A stretch of 64,000 nt of DNA, from contig NZ_AP025458.1 of NCBI RefSeq assembly GCF_024347295.1, positions 2,418,001 to 2,482,000 of the forward strand. Direction: 5' to 3'. The notes below the pieces were generated by a model that ran no database searches, was not told the origin of the DNA, and saw nothing but the letters and a program-made list of their open reading frames with translations. Below are positions 48,280-58,743 of this stretch, in pieces; position 1 is the stretch's first letter, and the number at the start of each line of letters is the position of its first letter. Origin of the DNA: Vibrio artabrorum (lineage in GTDB: Bacteria; Pseudomonadota; Gammaproteobacteria; Enterobacterales; Vibrionaceae). A program made the position numbers and the translations under genes.

Positions 48280-50774
48280 CGCTTCAACTGTTGTTTTGTT
48301 TTAGTGGTTGCTACATGGTTAGCAGGATCATCCGGCCAAGGATGTTTTGGGTAACGGCCTTTCATCTCTTTTTGTACTTCTTTGTACGCGCCAGCCCAAA
48401 AGCCAGCTAAATCTTGAGTAATTTGCAGTGGTCGCTGTGCTGGGGAAAGTAGTTCAAGCACCACTTTCTTACGCCCCTGAGCAATCAAAGGGGAGTCTTT
48501 CTCTCCAAAAACCTCTTGCATTCGAACAGAGATCACCGGCTCTGACAAATGCTGATATCGAATCGCCTTTTTGCTGCCTGTCGGCATCAAATAATGCGTT
48601 GGCAGCCATTGGTCTATTTCTTGATTCAAAGGCCAACCAAGATAAGCCGACAACGCCTGTTCAATCGAAACACTAGCCAGCCCTTTGGCCGATTTAATAC
48701 CATTCAAATATGGCGATAACCACTCATCAAGGCGTTCAATTAAACTCGCGTCATCCATCGCTGGCCAATCATGCTCAGGCATCCAAGACTCTGCGCAACG
48801 TACACGCTCAACGAGCTGTTTAGCAGCAGGAGTCCAATTTAGACATTCAAGCCCACATCGAGCGATATAATTCAGTAACGCTTGGCTTATCTGGCTAGAA
48901 TCAGGCTCTGGCAAAGATTTGCGACCAATAATCAGCTTACCCAGTAATAGCCTCTCTTCAGCAACCAAGCGACCACGTTTTTCATCCCAATCCACATGAG
49001 CTGCGCGGGTAAAAAGACCGCAGAATAAACGCTCTAGTTGCACAATATCGATAGGCGTCGCTAAAAATATCTGACTCGCTCGCCCTGCACTGCGCATCAA
49101 ATCAATCACAACAAGGTACTCATGATTAGCCAAGGGATCATCATCTCGGACTTCCGCTCCATGACCATTAGCAAGACGAAATGCACAGCTCGTGGTACTT
49201 CTCGATTGAGCAATTCTGTCTGGGAACGCCAAGCAAAGGACTAATGGTAACAATGATTCATCAAGTTGTGACAAATCTAAGTGATGATTAAGTTTGTTAG
49301 CGAGACTTTTCGCTCGCGGCATCACTACGCTGTTTTTCGAATGCTTTCTTTGCTTAAGTCGATGTAACGAGTGCTGAATGTCCGTCACGTTACGTTCAGG
49401 CTCTTCAAGCAAAGCCGCGGCAACAATCGCGACATTCAATAAAGCAGGACTACCTTGCTGCGCTTTAACTAACATGCTGGCGATACGCGGCTCAAGACCT
49501 AAACGTTGGGCCTGTTTTCCTAGTGCCGTAAATTGACCATTATCGTCTAATAATTCAAGAGCCTGTAAGAGTTGTTTAGCTTGTTCAATAGAAGCTTTTG
49601 GTGGAACGTCTAACCATTGCAATTCATCAGCACTCATCGCTCCCCATTGCGTCAATTCAGTGACCAACGAAGACAGATCAGAATGAAGAATTTCAGGTTC
49701 TGGTACAGCTGGTTGCTGAATCAGCTGCGTTTCGCTGTATAAACGAACGCACAAGCCCTCTTCAATTCGTCCCGCACGCCCCGCTCGTTGCTCGGCTGAA
49801 GACTGCGAGATCTTCACTTGCTCAAGCTTAGTAATACCGGTTTTTAGATCGAACTTTGCGACACGTTCCAGCCCAGAGTCTACCACCAGTCGAATGCCTT
49901 CAATCGTCAAAGAGGTCTCAGCAATGTTGGTGGCTAACACCACCTTTCGACGTCCCTTCTCTGATGGCGCGATGGCTTTCTGTTGTTGAGAAAAGCTGAG
50001 TTGCCCATACAAAGGGCACACATCGATATCACCAGCAAGCTGTTCAAGTTGAGATTCAACTTGCTTAATCGCAGAAACGCCCGGTAAGAAAGCCAAAAGT
50101 GAGCCAGACTCTTTCTCCATCAGAGAGCGAATCACACTGGCCATTTTAGGGGCTAAGTATTCATTGGCATTGAGAGGCTGATAACGGAAATTGACCGGAA
50201 AGGTGCGGCCTTGTGATTCAACATATTTGGCATTCGGTAGCAGAGATTGCAGCGCTTGTTGATCTAAAGTAGCCGACATAACAATCACTTTTAGATCGTC
50301 ACGCAGCGCCTCTTGGATCTCTAAGCTAAACGCCAATGCCGTATCAGCGTGCAAGCTCCGCTCATGGAACTCATCAAAGATCACCATATCCACCCCGCTC
50401 AATTCAGGGTCGGTTTGGATCATTCTTGTCATGATCCCTTCGGTGACGATTTCCAAGAGAGTCGCACTGCTGATTTTAGATTCGCCACGAACTCTAAAGC
50501 CAATGCTCTCTCCCACCTTTTCTCCCAATTGGCTCGCTAAGTAAGTGGCAATATTCCTGGCTGCCAGACGGCGAGGTTCCAGCATGATTATTTTGCCCTG
50601 AACGGCGTTGGTCTTAACCAACTGTAAAGGGAAGAATGTTGACTTACCCGCACCGGGAGCGGCCTTTAGAATAAGTTGAGTATGTGTATCTACGCCAGCG
50701 AGCAGATCTGGCATCACAGCTTCTATGGGCAGTTGTGGCAATGGGAGAACCTTGTGGTGTAATGTTGGCAACAT
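48276..50774 (-). CDS. hrpB: ATP-dependent helicase HrpB (DEAH family)
   Basis: An 832-residue DEAH-box NTPase. Walker A is APGAGKST (residues 39-46), Walker B/motif II is DEFHERS, motif III SAT, and motif VI QRAGRAGR. The C-terminal HrpB-specific domain follows the helicase core. Its cellular role is poorly known in gammaproteobacteria. It is translationally coupled to mrcB by a 4-base overlap, and its start lies 34 bases from the divergent sfsA start. Confidence 0.94.
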   Translation of the reverse strand: MLPTLHHKVLPLPQLPIEAVMPDLLAGVDTHTQLILKAAPGAGKSTFFPLQLVKTNAVQGKIIMLEPRRLAARNIATYLASQLGEKVGESIGFRVRGESKISSATLLEIVTEGIMTRMIQTDPELSGVDMVIFDEFHERSLHADTALAFSLEIQEALRDDLKVIVMSATLDQQALQSLLPNAKYVESQGRTFPVNFRYQPLNANEYLAPKMASVIRSLMEKESGSLLAFLPGVSAIKQVESQLEQLAGDIDVCPLYGQLSFSQQQKAIAPSEKGRRKVVLATNIAETSLTIEGIRLVVDSGLERVAKFDLKTGITKLEQVKISQSSAEQRAGRAGRIEEGLCVRLYSETQLIQQPAVPEPEILHSDLSSLVTELTQWGAMSADELQWLDVPPKASIEQAKQLLQALELLDDNGQFTALGKQAQRLGLEPRIASMLVKAQQGSPALLNVAIVAAALLEEPERNVTDIQHSLHRLKQRKHSKNSVVMPRAKSLANKLNHHLDLSQLDESLLPLVLCLAFPDRIAQSRSTTSCAFRLANGHGAEVRDDDPLANHEYLVVIDLMRSAGRASQIFLATPIDIVQLERLFCGLFTRAAHVDWDEKRGRLVAEERLLLGKLIIGRKSLPEPDSSQISQALLNYIARCGLECLNWTPAAKQLVERVRCAESWMPEHDWPAMDDASLIERLDEWLSPYLNGIKSAKGLASVSIEQALSAYLGWPLNQEIDQWLPTHYLMPTGSKKAIRYQHLSEPVISVRMQEVFGEKDSPLIAQGRKKVVLELLSPAQRPLQITQDLAGFWAGAYKEVQKEMKGRYPKHPWPDDPANHVATTKTKQQLKR

Positions 50775-50808
50775 TGTACATAAAAACCCACTGGTCTAAA
50801 TAAGTAAT

Positions 50809-51534
50809 ATGCACTTCAATCCCCCTTTAGAGCCAGCGACTCTTATTAAGCGCTATAAACGTTTTCTCACTGACATCCAACTCCCAGACGGCAGTGAACG
50901 CACTATCCACTGTGCAAACACTGGAGCGATGACAGGGTGTGCGACGCCTGGCAATACGGTGTGGTACTCAACATCCGACAATGCAAAAAGAAAGTACCCA
51001 AACAGTTGGGAGATCTCAGAAACAGACAAAGGTCATCGAATTTGTATAAATACTGTGCGGGCAAACCCGCTAGCAGTGGAAGCAATTGAAAATGGGACTA
51101 TAGTTGAACTCTTAGGTTATAACGTGTTACGAACCGAGGTGAAATATGGTCGTGAGAATAGTCGCATTGATATTCTGCTCGAAGATAACGACAAGCCACC
51201 TTGCTATATTGAAGTAAAAAGCGTCACTCTGCTCGACGAGCAAAAAACGTCATCTAAAGGGCAAGGCTTTTTCCCTGATGCGGTCACGACCAGAGGCCAA
51301 AAACATCTGCGTGAACTCACAGAAATGGTCGAATCTGGAAATAGAGCCGTACTTTTATTCACTGTTTTACATTCAGGTATTGAAAAAGTATCTGCGGCGC
51401 ACCATATAGACGCCAAATATTCGTTATTACTAAAACAAGCACAAGACGCTGGAGTTGAAGTGCTTTGCTATAAAGCAGAGCTCAGTAGTACTCAAATACA
51501 ACTAAAACAAGCTGTTGAATTTATCAATAGCTAA
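50809..51534 (+). CDS. sfsA: Sugar fermentation stimulation protein A
   Basis: A 241-residue protein of the SfsA family. It has an N-terminal OB-like DNA-binding region ([16 protein letters not shown]) and a C-terminal nuclease-like fold with the acidic residues D-x9-E-V-K ([21 protein letters not shown]). Proposed as a maltose-metabolism regulator in E. coli, its true function is uncertain. The sfsA-dksA-gluQ-pcnB-folK order is the same as in E. coli. The ribosome-binding site is weak. Confidence 0.93.
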   Translation: MHFNPPLEPATLIKRYKRFLTDIQLPDGSERTIHCANTGAMTGCATPGNTVWYSTSDNAKRKYPNSWEISETDKGHRICINTVRANPLAVEAIENGTIVELLGYNVLRTEVKYGRENSRIDILLEDNDKPPCYIEVKSVTLLDEQKTSSKGQGFFPDAVTTRGQKHLRELTEMVESGNRAVLLFTVLHSGIEKVSAAHHIDAKYSLLLKQAQDAGVEVLCYKAELSSTQIQLKQAVEFINS

Positions 51535-51669
51535 GCAAAGATGCTGAACTAATCACATTGATTGCAAGTTTGAATAAGAGTATTTGCCACCATTCGTTCT
51601 TTCTGCTATAGATACCCGCCTTAAAATTAGCTGCTTTGCAGTTGACTAGGTGTAAATAGGAGATGCTGT

Positions 51670-52116
51670 ATGCCAGAATCTAAGAAAAAAGCGCTAGGCA
51701 TCCTAGCCATCGCAGGTGTTGAACCGTACCAAGAAAAGCCAGGTGAAGAGTACATGTCACCTGAGCAAACGGAACATTTTACAAAAATTTTAGCAGCTTG
51801 GCGCAACCAGCTAAGGGAAGAAGTTGATCGTACTGTACACCACATGCAGGACGAAGCCGCGAACTTTCCAGACCCTGTTGACCGAGCTTCTCAAGAAGAA
51901 GAGTTCAGCCTAGAGTTACGTAACCGTGACCGTGAGCGTCGTCTTATCAAGAAAATTGAGAAGACATTAGACAAGATCGAAGAAGATGATTTCGGCTTCT
52001 GTGATTCTTGCGGTATCGAGATCGGCATTCGTCGCCTTGAAGCTCGTCCAACGGCTGATCTTTGTATTGACTGTAAAACACTTGCAGAGATCAAAGAGAA
52101 ACAGATGCAAGGTTAA
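51670..52116 (+). CDS. dksA: RNA polymerase-binding transcription factor DksA
   Basis: A 148-residue secondary-channel factor that works with ppGpp in the stringent response. A long coiled coil (~35-105) with tip residues in DPVDRAS is followed by a zinc finger with C111, C114, C132 and C135. GGAG stands 8 bases before the ATG. A strong terminator follows, so gluQ is probably expressed partly by read-through, as known in E. coli and Shigella. Confidence 0.97.
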   Translation: MPESKKKALGILAIAGVEPYQEKPGEEYMSPEQTEHFTKILAAWRNQLREEVDRTVHHMQDEAANFPDPVDRASQEEEFSLELRNRDRERRLIKKIEKTLDKIEEDDFGFCDSCGIEIGIRRLEARPTADLCIDCKTLAEIKEKQMQG

Positions 52117-52133
52117 TTCTTGCAGATGTAAAG

Positions 52134-52159
52134 AAAGGGAGCCTTGGCTCCCTTTTTTG
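52134..52159 (+). terminator. dksA terminator
   Basis: AAAGGGAGCC/GGCTCCCTTT with a two-base apex (four-base loop in practice) and a run of six T, 20 bases after the dksA stop. Confidence 0.9.
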
Positions 52160-52215
52160 TTTGTTATCCAAGCGAAGTATTTCACACGCTTGATAGTAAT
52201 TAGCAGCTTTAAGCC

Positions 52216-52275
52216 TTAGTTCTATACATCAAACCTTTTTTCTATAGATTGAAGCTTAGTTCTACGCATTAAAGC
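52216..52275 (+). repeat. Three tandem degenerate 20-bp repeats upstream of gluQ
   Basis: Units at 52216-52235, 52236-52255 and 52256-52275 share the pattern TTNNTTCTAYRNATYRAANC. Units 1 and 3 agree at 16 of 20 positions. They sit between the dksA terminator and the gluQ start. Confidence 0.55.
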
Positions 52276-52335
52276 TCTTGTTAAACGTCTCAAGAATCGG
52301 TTACTGCGGTACCATTTAGATTAGGTTGTTCACTC

Positions 52336-53211
52336 ATGAATTATATCGGGCGCTTTGCACCATCACCGTCAGGTCCTCTTCATTTTGGCTCACTGGTTGC
52401 AGCTCTTGGTAGCTACTTTCAAGCGAAATCTCACCAAGGAAAATGGTTGGTTCGCATCGAAGACCTAGACCCGCCAAGAGAAATGGATGGCGCGGCTGAT
52501 CTCATTCTTAAGACACTTGAGGCTTACCATCTCTTTTGGGATGGTGAGGTCGTTTATCAAAGTCAGCGTCACGATCTCTATCAAGCTCAAATTGACCAAT
52601 GGATTACCGAAAATCAAGCCTACTACTGCCAATGCACCCGAAAACAGATAAAAGCAATGGGTGGCTTCTATAATGGCCATTGCCGAGATGCTGGATTGAT
52701 TGATTCTGGCGAGCAAGCGGTGCGTTTGTGCATGGATTTTCCAGTCGAGTCCTTTGACGATGTGCGTCACGGTACCATTCAAATACCGAAAGCACTGGCT
52801 GAAGAAGACTTCATTATCAAACGCCGAGATGGGTTGTTTGCCTATAACTTGGCGGTTGTCCTTGATGACATCGAACAAGGAGTGACAGAAGTCGTAAGAG
52901 GCGCAGACCTGATTGAACCAACAGGGCGACAAATCAGTTTGTATAAAACACTCAAACAAAAAAACGTCAGTTACTTGCACTTACCATTGGCAATCGATAA
53001 CTTGGGGAATAAACTGTCAAAACAGAATCATGCCACCGCGATAGATCTTGGTAACCCAAAACCAACGTTACTCAATGCTATGCAATTCTTAGGTTTTGAT
53101 ATCCCGACGGCCCTTTGTGATACTTCAATGGATGAGATTTTATTGTGGGGCTGCCGGCAATGGAACGTCAGTCAGCTACCTGATAGTTTACAAAAAGAGC
53201 ACTGTGATTAG
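52336..53211 (+). CDS. gluQ: Glutamyl-Q tRNA(Asp) synthetase
   Basis: A 291-residue GluRS paralogue that lacks the anticodon-binding domain and attaches glutamate to queuosine-34 of tRNA-Asp. The HIGH-type motif is in SPSGPLHFGSL, zinc ligands are in YYCQCTRKQ and the downstream YNGHC, and the KMSKS-like loop is NKLSKQNH. The dksA-gluQ order is conserved in gammaproteobacteria. Confidence 0.94.
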   Translation: MNYIGRFAPSPSGPLHFGSLVAALGSYFQAKSHQGKWLVRIEDLDPPREMDGAADLILKTLEAYHLFWDGEVVYQSQRHDLYQAQIDQWITENQAYYCQCTRKQIKAMGGFYNGHCRDAGLIDSGEQAVRLCMDFPVESFDDVRHGTIQIPKALAEEDFIIKRRDGLFAYNLAVVLDDIEQGVTEVVRGADLIEPTGRQISLYKTLKQKNVSYLHLPLAIDNLGNKLSKQNHATAIDLGNPKPTLLNAMQFLGFDIPTALCDTSMDEILLWGCRQWNVSQLPDSLQKEHCD

Positions 53212-53394
53212 CTCGAAACTCACGGCAAATAGCAATAACGACACATAAAAATGCCATAACCAACCACTGTGGTTAAGCAGACGATGTTCTCAAATGGCTC
53301 GCGCTAAGCTATTATTAGCCGCAATTAAACTCTGCACTACCACTTTGGACTAAGAGAAAAACAAAGTTGGCGATACCTACTTTGTTCTAAACTA

Positions 53395-54750
53395 ATGAAT
53401 ACAAACGACAATACCCCAAGCGAACAACGCGGATTCCACGAATTAGCACTGAATATTTATACTCGTCAAGAGCACAATATTTCACGCAAGCAGATCAGTG
53501 ACAACGCACTAAAAGTGTTATATCGCCTAAATGGTGCGGGTTTTGACGCGTTTTTAGTCGGTGGTGGTGTGCGCGATATCTTATTAGGCTCTCAGCCAAA
53601 AGATTTTGATATTGCGACCAACGCTACGCCAGAACAAATCAAACACCTCTTTAGAAACTGCCGTCTTATCGGTCGCCGTTTCCGCTTGGCACATATCATG
53701 TTTGGCCGTGACATCATTGAAGTCGCGACTTTCCGTGGTCACCACCAAGAGCCATCAAAGAACGTTTCTGCCCAATCTAAAGAAGGTATGCTACTGCGCG
53801 ATAACGTGTACGGCAGTGTTGATGAAGATGCAGAACGCCGTGATTTCACAATCAACGCGATGTACTACAACATTGCAGACTACAGCATCCACGATTACGC
53901 GGGGGGGGTAGAAGATCTAGAAGATAAACTGATCCGCCTAATTGGTGATCCAGAAACGCGTTACCGCGAAGACCCAGTACGTATGCTACGTGCAATGCGC
54001 TTCGCCGCTAAACTGGATTTTGATATCGAAGAAGATACCGCTGACCCGATTGAAGAGTTAGCACACCTATTAAAAGATATCCCAGCCGCACGCCTTTACG
54101 AAGAATCTCTCAAGTTACTGCAATCAGGCCATGGTTTAGAGACCTACCATCTGATGCGTGAATATAATCTGTTCCAACAAATGTTCCCATCCATCGCAGA
54201 GCACCTTACTGAGAGTTACGATTCTCGTACAGAACAGATGCTTGACTTAGTACTCGACTCAACCGACCTTCGCATTGAAGATGGCAAGCGAGTAAACCCA
54301 GCATTTATGTTTGCAGCGATCCTTTGGTACCCAATGAATAAGCTGGCAGACAAATTGGTCGCTGAACAGGGTATGGCACACTACGATGCGATCATGGAAG
54401 CAAGCAACATCATCCTTGATCAGCAAGTAAAATCGATTGCTATACCTCGTCGTCATACTGCGACTATTCGTGAAATTTGGCAGCTGCAAGTCCGACTTCC
54501 CCGCCGCAACGGTAAACGTGCTGTTCGCCTAATGGAACTCAACAAGTTCCGCGCTGGTTACGATTTCCTAGAAATGCGTGGTGAGATCGAAGGCGGGGAA
54601 ACCAAAGAGTTAGCAAAATGGTGGGAGCGTTATCAGACTGCTGGTCGCAACATGCGTCAAGCAATGGCTAACGACGTTGCTGCCCCAGCAAAATCAGGCC
54701 ATCGCCGCCGTAAGACTTACCGAAACAAAAAGAGTAAGCAATCAGAATGA
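53395..54750 (+). CDS. pcnB: Poly(A) polymerase I
   Basis: A 451-residue class II nucleotidyltransferase that adds 3' poly(A) tails and promotes RNA decay. The head domain has LVGGGVRDILLG and the metal-binding Asp pair in KDFDIATNA; RRDFTINAMYY and ETRYREDPVRMLRAMRF are family signatures. The C-terminal tail is strongly basic (GHRRRKTYRNKKSK). The ATG at 53395 has no clear ribosome-binding site and no in-frame upstream extension looks homologous, so expression may be low, as for E. coli pcnB. A G8 run lies in the frame at 53901. Confidence 0.95.
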   Translation: MNTNDNTPSEQRGFHELALNIYTRQEHNISRKQISDNALKVLYRLNGAGFDAFLVGGGVRDILLGSQPKDFDIATNATPEQIKHLFRNCRLIGRRFRLAHIMFGRDIIEVATFRGHHQEPSKNVSAQSKEGMLLRDNVYGSVDEDAERRDFTINAMYYNIADYSIHDYAGGVEDLEDKLIRLIGDPETRYREDPVRMLRAMRFAAKLDFDIEEDTADPIEELAHLLKDIPAARLYEESLKLLQSGHGLETYHLMREYNLFQQMFPSIAEHLTESYDSRTEQMLDLVLDSTDLRIEDGKRVNPAFMFAAILWYPMNKLADKLVAEQGMAHYDAIMEASNIILDQQVKSIAIPRRHTATIREIWQLQVRLPRRNGKRAVRLMELNKFRAGYDFLEMRGEIEGGETKELAKWWERYQTAGRNMRQAMANDVAAPAKSGHRRRKTYRNKKSKQSE

Positions 54751-55232
54751 TAACGGCTTATATTGCGGTCGGCAGCAACCTTGCCGACCCCGTTAGCCAA
54801 GCTCATTTGGCTATCGAAACGCTAAAAAACCTACCGCGATCAACGTTTATTGCGACCTCTCAGCTATATAGTAGCACTCCAATGGGGCCGCAAAATCAAC
54901 CCGATTACATCAACGCGGTTGTCGCTATCCAAACCGAATTAACGCCCATTGAGCTGCTTGATTGCACTCAAAAGATCGAGCTAGAGCAGGGGCGTGTCCG
55001 TAAAGACGAACGTTGGGGACCAAGAACCTTGGATCTCGACATTGTGTTATACGGCAATGAGGTGATCGATTCAGAGCGCTTAATTGTTCCTCATTATGGA
55101 ATGAAAGAACGAGAGTTTGTACTCTACCCGCTTGCTGAAATCGCACCAAGTTTACAACTCCCTGATGGGACTGAGCTGACAGAACTACTCAAAGTAGTCG
55201 ATAAAAACGGGCTCAATGTTTGGCAACAATAG
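54747..55232 (+). CDS. folK: 6-hydroxymethyl-7,8-dihydropterin pyrophosphokinase
   Basis: A 161-residue folate-pathway enzyme (HPPK). It carries the family signature in RWGPRTLDLDIVLYG, with the Mg2+-binding DLD aspartates, and the N-terminal AYIAVGSNL. Its ATG overlaps the pcnB stop (ATGA), so translation is coupled. Twenty-two bases separate it from panB. Confidence 0.96.
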   Translation: MITAYIAVGSNLADPVSQAHLAIETLKNLPRSTFIATSQLYSSTPMGPQNQPDYINAVVAIQTELTPIELLDCTQKIELEQGRVRKDERWGPRTLDLDIVLYGNEVIDSERLIVPHYGMKEREFVLYPLAEIAPSLQLPDGTELTELLKVVDKNGLNVWQQ

Positions 55233-55254
55233 CCAAGCGCATTAAGGAAAAACA

Positions 55255-56049
55255 ATGAAAAAAGTAACCATTAACGACCTGATCAAATGCAAACGTGAAG
55301 GCCGTAAATTCGCGACATCGACAGCTTATGATGCGAGCTTTGCTCAATTATTCGAAAGCCAAGAAATGCCAGTACTGCTTGTCGGTGATTCACTGGGTAT
55401 GGTTTTACAAGGCCACAACGATACACTACCCGTCACCATTGAAGACATTGCTTACCATACACGCTCAGTACGTGCCGGTAGCCCAAACTGTCTTCTTATG
55501 GCTGATATGCCATTCATGAGCTACGCAACACCTGAGCAAGCTTGTGAGAATGCGGCCACCTTAATGCGTGCTGGCGCGAACATGGTAAAAATCGAAGGTG
55601 GCAGCTGGTTGGTCGATACTGTGAAGATGCTAACAGACCGCGCTGTACCAGTATGTGCACACTTAGGCTTAACGCCTCAATCGGTGAACATCTTTGGTGG
55701 TTATAAGGTTCAAGGTCGCGACGACGATCAAGCGGATAAAATGGTTGCTGACGCACTCGCGCTACAAAGCGCCGGGGCTCAAATCGTTCTCCTTGAATGT
55801 GTACCGGCTTCATTGGCAAAACGAATTACAGAAGCTTGTCACGTGCCGGTTATTGGTATTGGTGCTGGCAATGTTACCGATGGTCAGATCTTGGTTATGC
55901 ATGATATGTTTGGTATCTCAGCCAACTACATGCCAAAATTCTCTAAGAATTTTTTAGCTGAAACAGGTGATATGCGTAAAGCTGTAGCGCTATATAAAGA
56001 AGACGTAGAGAGCGCTCGCTTCCCTGATGAAGCTCATACAATCGCTTAG
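55255..56049 (+). CDS. panB: 3-methyl-2-oxobutanoate hydroxymethyltransferase
   Basis: A 264-residue TIM-barrel enzyme, the first committed step to pantothenate. [14 protein letters not shown] carries the Mg2+-binding Asp, and [18 protein letters not shown] is the C-terminal signature. AAGGAA precedes the ATG. It is followed after 8 bases by panC. Confidence 0.97.
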   Translation: MKKVTINDLIKCKREGRKFATSTAYDASFAQLFESQEMPVLLVGDSLGMVLQGHNDTLPVTIEDIAYHTRSVRAGSPNCLLMADMPFMSYATPEQACENAATLMRAGANMVKIEGGSWLVDTVKMLTDRAVPVCAHLGLTPQSVNIFGGYKVQGRDDDQADKMVADALALQSAGAQIVLLECVPASLAKRITEACHVPVIGIGAGNVTDGQILVMHDMFGISANYMPKFSKNFLAETGDMRKAVALYKEDVESARFPDEAHTIA

Positions 56050-56057
56050 GAGTAAGT

Positions 56058-56948
56058 ATGCAAACTTTTGCTGAAATAGCGGCTCTTCGTGAGCAGATTA
56101 AACAGTTTAAGCGTGATGGACGTACGATTGCTTTTGTGCCGACAATGGGAAACCTGCATGAAGGTCACCTGACTCTGGTAAAGAAAGCTCGAGAACTGGC
56201 AGACATCGTTGTGGTCAGCATCTTTGTAAACCCAATGCAGTTTGACCGCGCCGACGATCTAAACAACTACCCTCGCACGTTAGAGGCGGATTTAAGCAAA
56301 CTAACAGGTGAAGGTGTTGAGCTAGTATTTACCCCAACCCCAGAAGTGATGTACCCAGATGGATTAGACAAACAGACGTTTGTTGAGGTCCCTGGCATAT
56401 CTCAAATGCTTGAAGGGGCATCTCGCCCAGGCCACTTCCGCGGCGTAGCAACGATCGTGACTAAATTGTTTAATATCGTTCAGCCAGATTTTGCATGCTT
56501 CGGCGAGAAAGACTTCCAGCAACTTGCTGTGATTCGCCAGATGACGACTGACTTAGCGTTAGATATTCAAATTGTGGGTGTTGCGACCGTTCGAGAAATG
56601 GATGGTTTAGCCATGAGCTCTCGCAACAGTAATCTCACCATTGATGAGCGTCAACGGGCACCTGTTTTAGCGCGCACGATGCGTTGGATCAGCAGTGCCA
56701 TTCGTGGAGGACGTGATGATTACGCGTCAATCGTTGAAGATGCCATCGATCAACTTCGAGCTGCTGGCCTGCACCCCGATGAGATTTTTATTTGCGATGC
56801 GAAAACACTACAAGCCATCACTTCAGAATCCACTCAAGCTGTGATCCTAATGTCGGCTTTCCTAGGTAAGACTCGTCTTATCGATAACCAAGTTCTCGAC
56901 TTGGTAACGGAAACTAAAGAAGAAGTGAAAGAAGAAGCAACTGAATAA
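56058..56948 (+). CDS. panC: Pantothenate synthetase
   Basis: A 296-residue ATP-dependent ligase joining pantoate and beta-alanine. The HIGH-like ATP motif is in [25 protein letters not shown] and the KMSKS-like AMSSRNSNL follow. GGAG lies 7 bases before the ATG. The final ~12 residues are Glu/Lys-rich and add slightly to the usual 283-residue length. Confidence 0.97.
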   Translation: MQTFAEIAALREQIKQFKRDGRTIAFVPTMGNLHEGHLTLVKKARELADIVVVSIFVNPMQFDRADDLNNYPRTLEADLSKLTGEGVELVFTPTPEVMYPDGLDKQTFVEVPGISQMLEGASRPGHFRGVATIVTKLFNIVQPDFACFGEKDFQQLAVIRQMTTDLALDIQIVGVATVREMDGLAMSSRNSNLTIDERQRAPVLARTMRWISSAIRGGRDDYASIVEDAIDQLRAAGLHPDEIFICDAKTLQAITSESTQAVILMSAFLGKTRLIDNQVLDLVTETKEEVKEEATE

Positions 56949-56994
56949 TTGGCTTCTGCTCTTAACGCAAAACAAAAGCACAAATGAAAGATAT

Positions 56995-57025
56995 AAAAAA
57001 GGTCGATGTAATATCGACCTTTTTC
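56995..57025. terminator. Bidirectional terminator between panC and yadH
   Basis: AAAAAAGGTCGAT and ATCGACCTTTTT pair around GTAAT with A and T runs on the two sides, between converging genes. Confidence 0.9.
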
Positions 57026-57053
57026 TTTGCCTGTTACTTAGATTAACCAAAGG

Positions 57054-57824
57054 TTAGCTACGTAAGCCGATGCCTTTTGTTACTAGGTAGTGTGCAATGC
57101 CATATAACCCGACAATAAACACACCAAGCACGCTAAATGACGTTACGATACCCACATCAGACACGCCTAAGAAGCCGTATCGGAATGCATTGACCATGTA
57201 CACAATCGGGTTCAGCTTCGACACGCCTTGCCAAAATTCAGGCAATAGGCTGATCGAGTAGAATACCCCACCAAGGTATGTCAGAGGCGTTAAAATAAAA
57301 GTCGGGATAATAGAGATATCATCAAATGTGCGTGCGAACACGGCATTAATTAAACCACCAAGAGCGAACACAATAGAAGTTAAAAATACCGTCGCAATGA
57401 TCACCCCCCAATGGTCAACTTGTAGGTCGACAAAGAACAAGGATACGAAAGTGACTATGGTGCCCACTAACAAGCCACGAACCACTCCCCCCATGACGAA
57501 GCCGGCAATGATCACGTAATTGGGAACCGGTGCGACGAGCAACTCTTCAATGTTCTTTTGAAATTTGGCACTAAAAAACGATGAAGCAACGTTGGAGTAT
57601 GAGTTGGTGATCACCGACATCATGATCAGGCCGGGCACAATATATTCCATGTAACTAAAGCCGTTCATTTCTCCGATTCTCGCTCCGATAAGGTTACCGA
57701 AGATGATGAAATAAAGCGTCATCGTAATCGCAGGCGGTACTAACGTTTGTACCCAGATACGCGTAAAGCGATTAATCTCTTTGGTCAATAAGCTACAAAA
57801 AGCGGTCCAATATAGACGGTACAT
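57054..57824 (-). CDS. yadH: ABC-2-type transporter permease YadH
   Basis: A 256-residue six-helix ABC exporter permease. The ABC-2 signature lies in the region GVFYSISLLPEFWQGVSKLNPIVYMVNAFRYG. I start at ATG 57824, with GGGAG about 8 bases upstream, which removes a 23-base overlap with yadG. The pair yadG-yadH resembles lipid or polyketide exporters, but the substrate is unknown. Confidence 0.92.
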   Translation of the reverse strand: MYRLYWTAFCSLLTKEINRFTRIWVQTLVPPAITMTLYFIIFGNLIGARIGEMNGFSYMEYIVPGLIMMSVITNSYSNVASSFFSAKFQKNIEELLVAPVPNYVIIAGFVMGGVVRGLLVGTIVTFVSLFFVDLQVDHWGVIIATVFLTSIVFALGGLINAVFARTFDDISIIPTFILTPLTYLGGVFYSISLLPEFWQGVSKLNPIVYMVNAFRYGFLGVSDVGIVTSFSVLGVFIVGLYGIAHYLVTKGIGLRS

Positions 57825-57825
57825 A

Positions 57826-58743
57826 TTATTTACTCCCCTCTCGAACAATACTCACAAACAGCTCCTCTAGACGATTCGCTTTATTACGCATAGAAAGGAC
57901 TTTCACATTCTGTTCACTCAACTGGGCAAAGATTGAGTTCAAACCTAAGTTTTTGTCAATTTCGATTTCTAAAGAGCCATTGACCAAGGCTTGGCTATTC
58001 ACACCTTCAAGCTTAGGTTCAGATGCCCCCTCTTCTAGATCGAGAATAAAGGTCTCTGCACTCAATTTACCCAACAGTGCTTTCATTGTTGTGTTCTCAA
58101 TCAGTTCACCGCGATTGATGATTCCAATATTGCGACACAGCATTTCCGCTTCTTCGAGATAGTGTGTGGTCAAGATAATGGTCGTGCCTTGCTTTTCATT
58201 AATGTCCTTTAAGAACTCCCACATTGAACGACGCAGTTCAATATCAACCCCCGCCGTAGGTTCATCAAGAATCAAGAGCTTAGGCTCATGCATCAGTGCA
58301 CGAGCGATCATTAAACGACGCTTCATCCCTCCCGACAAATTACGAGCACGTTCGCTGCGTTTATCCCACAAATCTAACTGAGATAGGTACTTCTTTGCCC
58401 GCTCTTTAGCAAGCGCTTTCGGTACGCCGTAGTAACCGGCTTGTTGCAGCACAATCTGCTCAACCCTTTCGAATGGGTTAAAGTTAAATTCTTGCGGGAC
58501 TAACCCTAAATTCTGCTTGGCCAATTCCAAATCAGTATCAATGTCATAACCGAAGACATTAACCTTGCCAGAAGTCTTATTGACCAGAGAGGAGATAACA
58601 CCAATGGTGGTTGATTTACCCGCTCCGTTTGGGCCAAGTAGCGCGTAAAAGTCGCCTTTTTTGACTTGTAAACTAATGCCTTTGAGAGCCTCAAAGCCCC
58701 CGGAATACGTTTTTCTTAATTGCTCAATTTCTAATGCATACAT
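57826..58743 (-). CDS. yadG: ABC transporter ATPase YadG
   Basis: A 305-residue nucleotide-binding protein. Walker A is GPNGAGKST (~residue 38), the signature is LSGGMKRR, Walker B is LLILDEPTAGVD, and the H-loop is TTHYLEEAE. It ends one base before the yadH start. The order with can and hpt is as in E. coli. Confidence 0.93.
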   Translation of the reverse strand: MYALEIEQLRKTYSGGFEALKGISLQVKKGDFYALLGPNGAGKSTTIGVISSLVNKTSGKVNVFGYDIDTDLELAKQNLGLVPQEFNFNPFERVEQIVLQQAGYYGVPKALAKERAKKYLSQLDLWDKRSERARNLSGGMKRRLMIARALMHEPKLLILDEPTAGVDIELRRSMWEFLKDINEKQGTTIILTTHYLEEAEMLCRNIGIINRGELIENTTMKALLGKLSAETFILDLEEGASEPKLEGVNSQALVNGSLEIEIDKNLGLNSIFAQLSEQNVKVLSMRNKANRLEELFVSIVREGSK

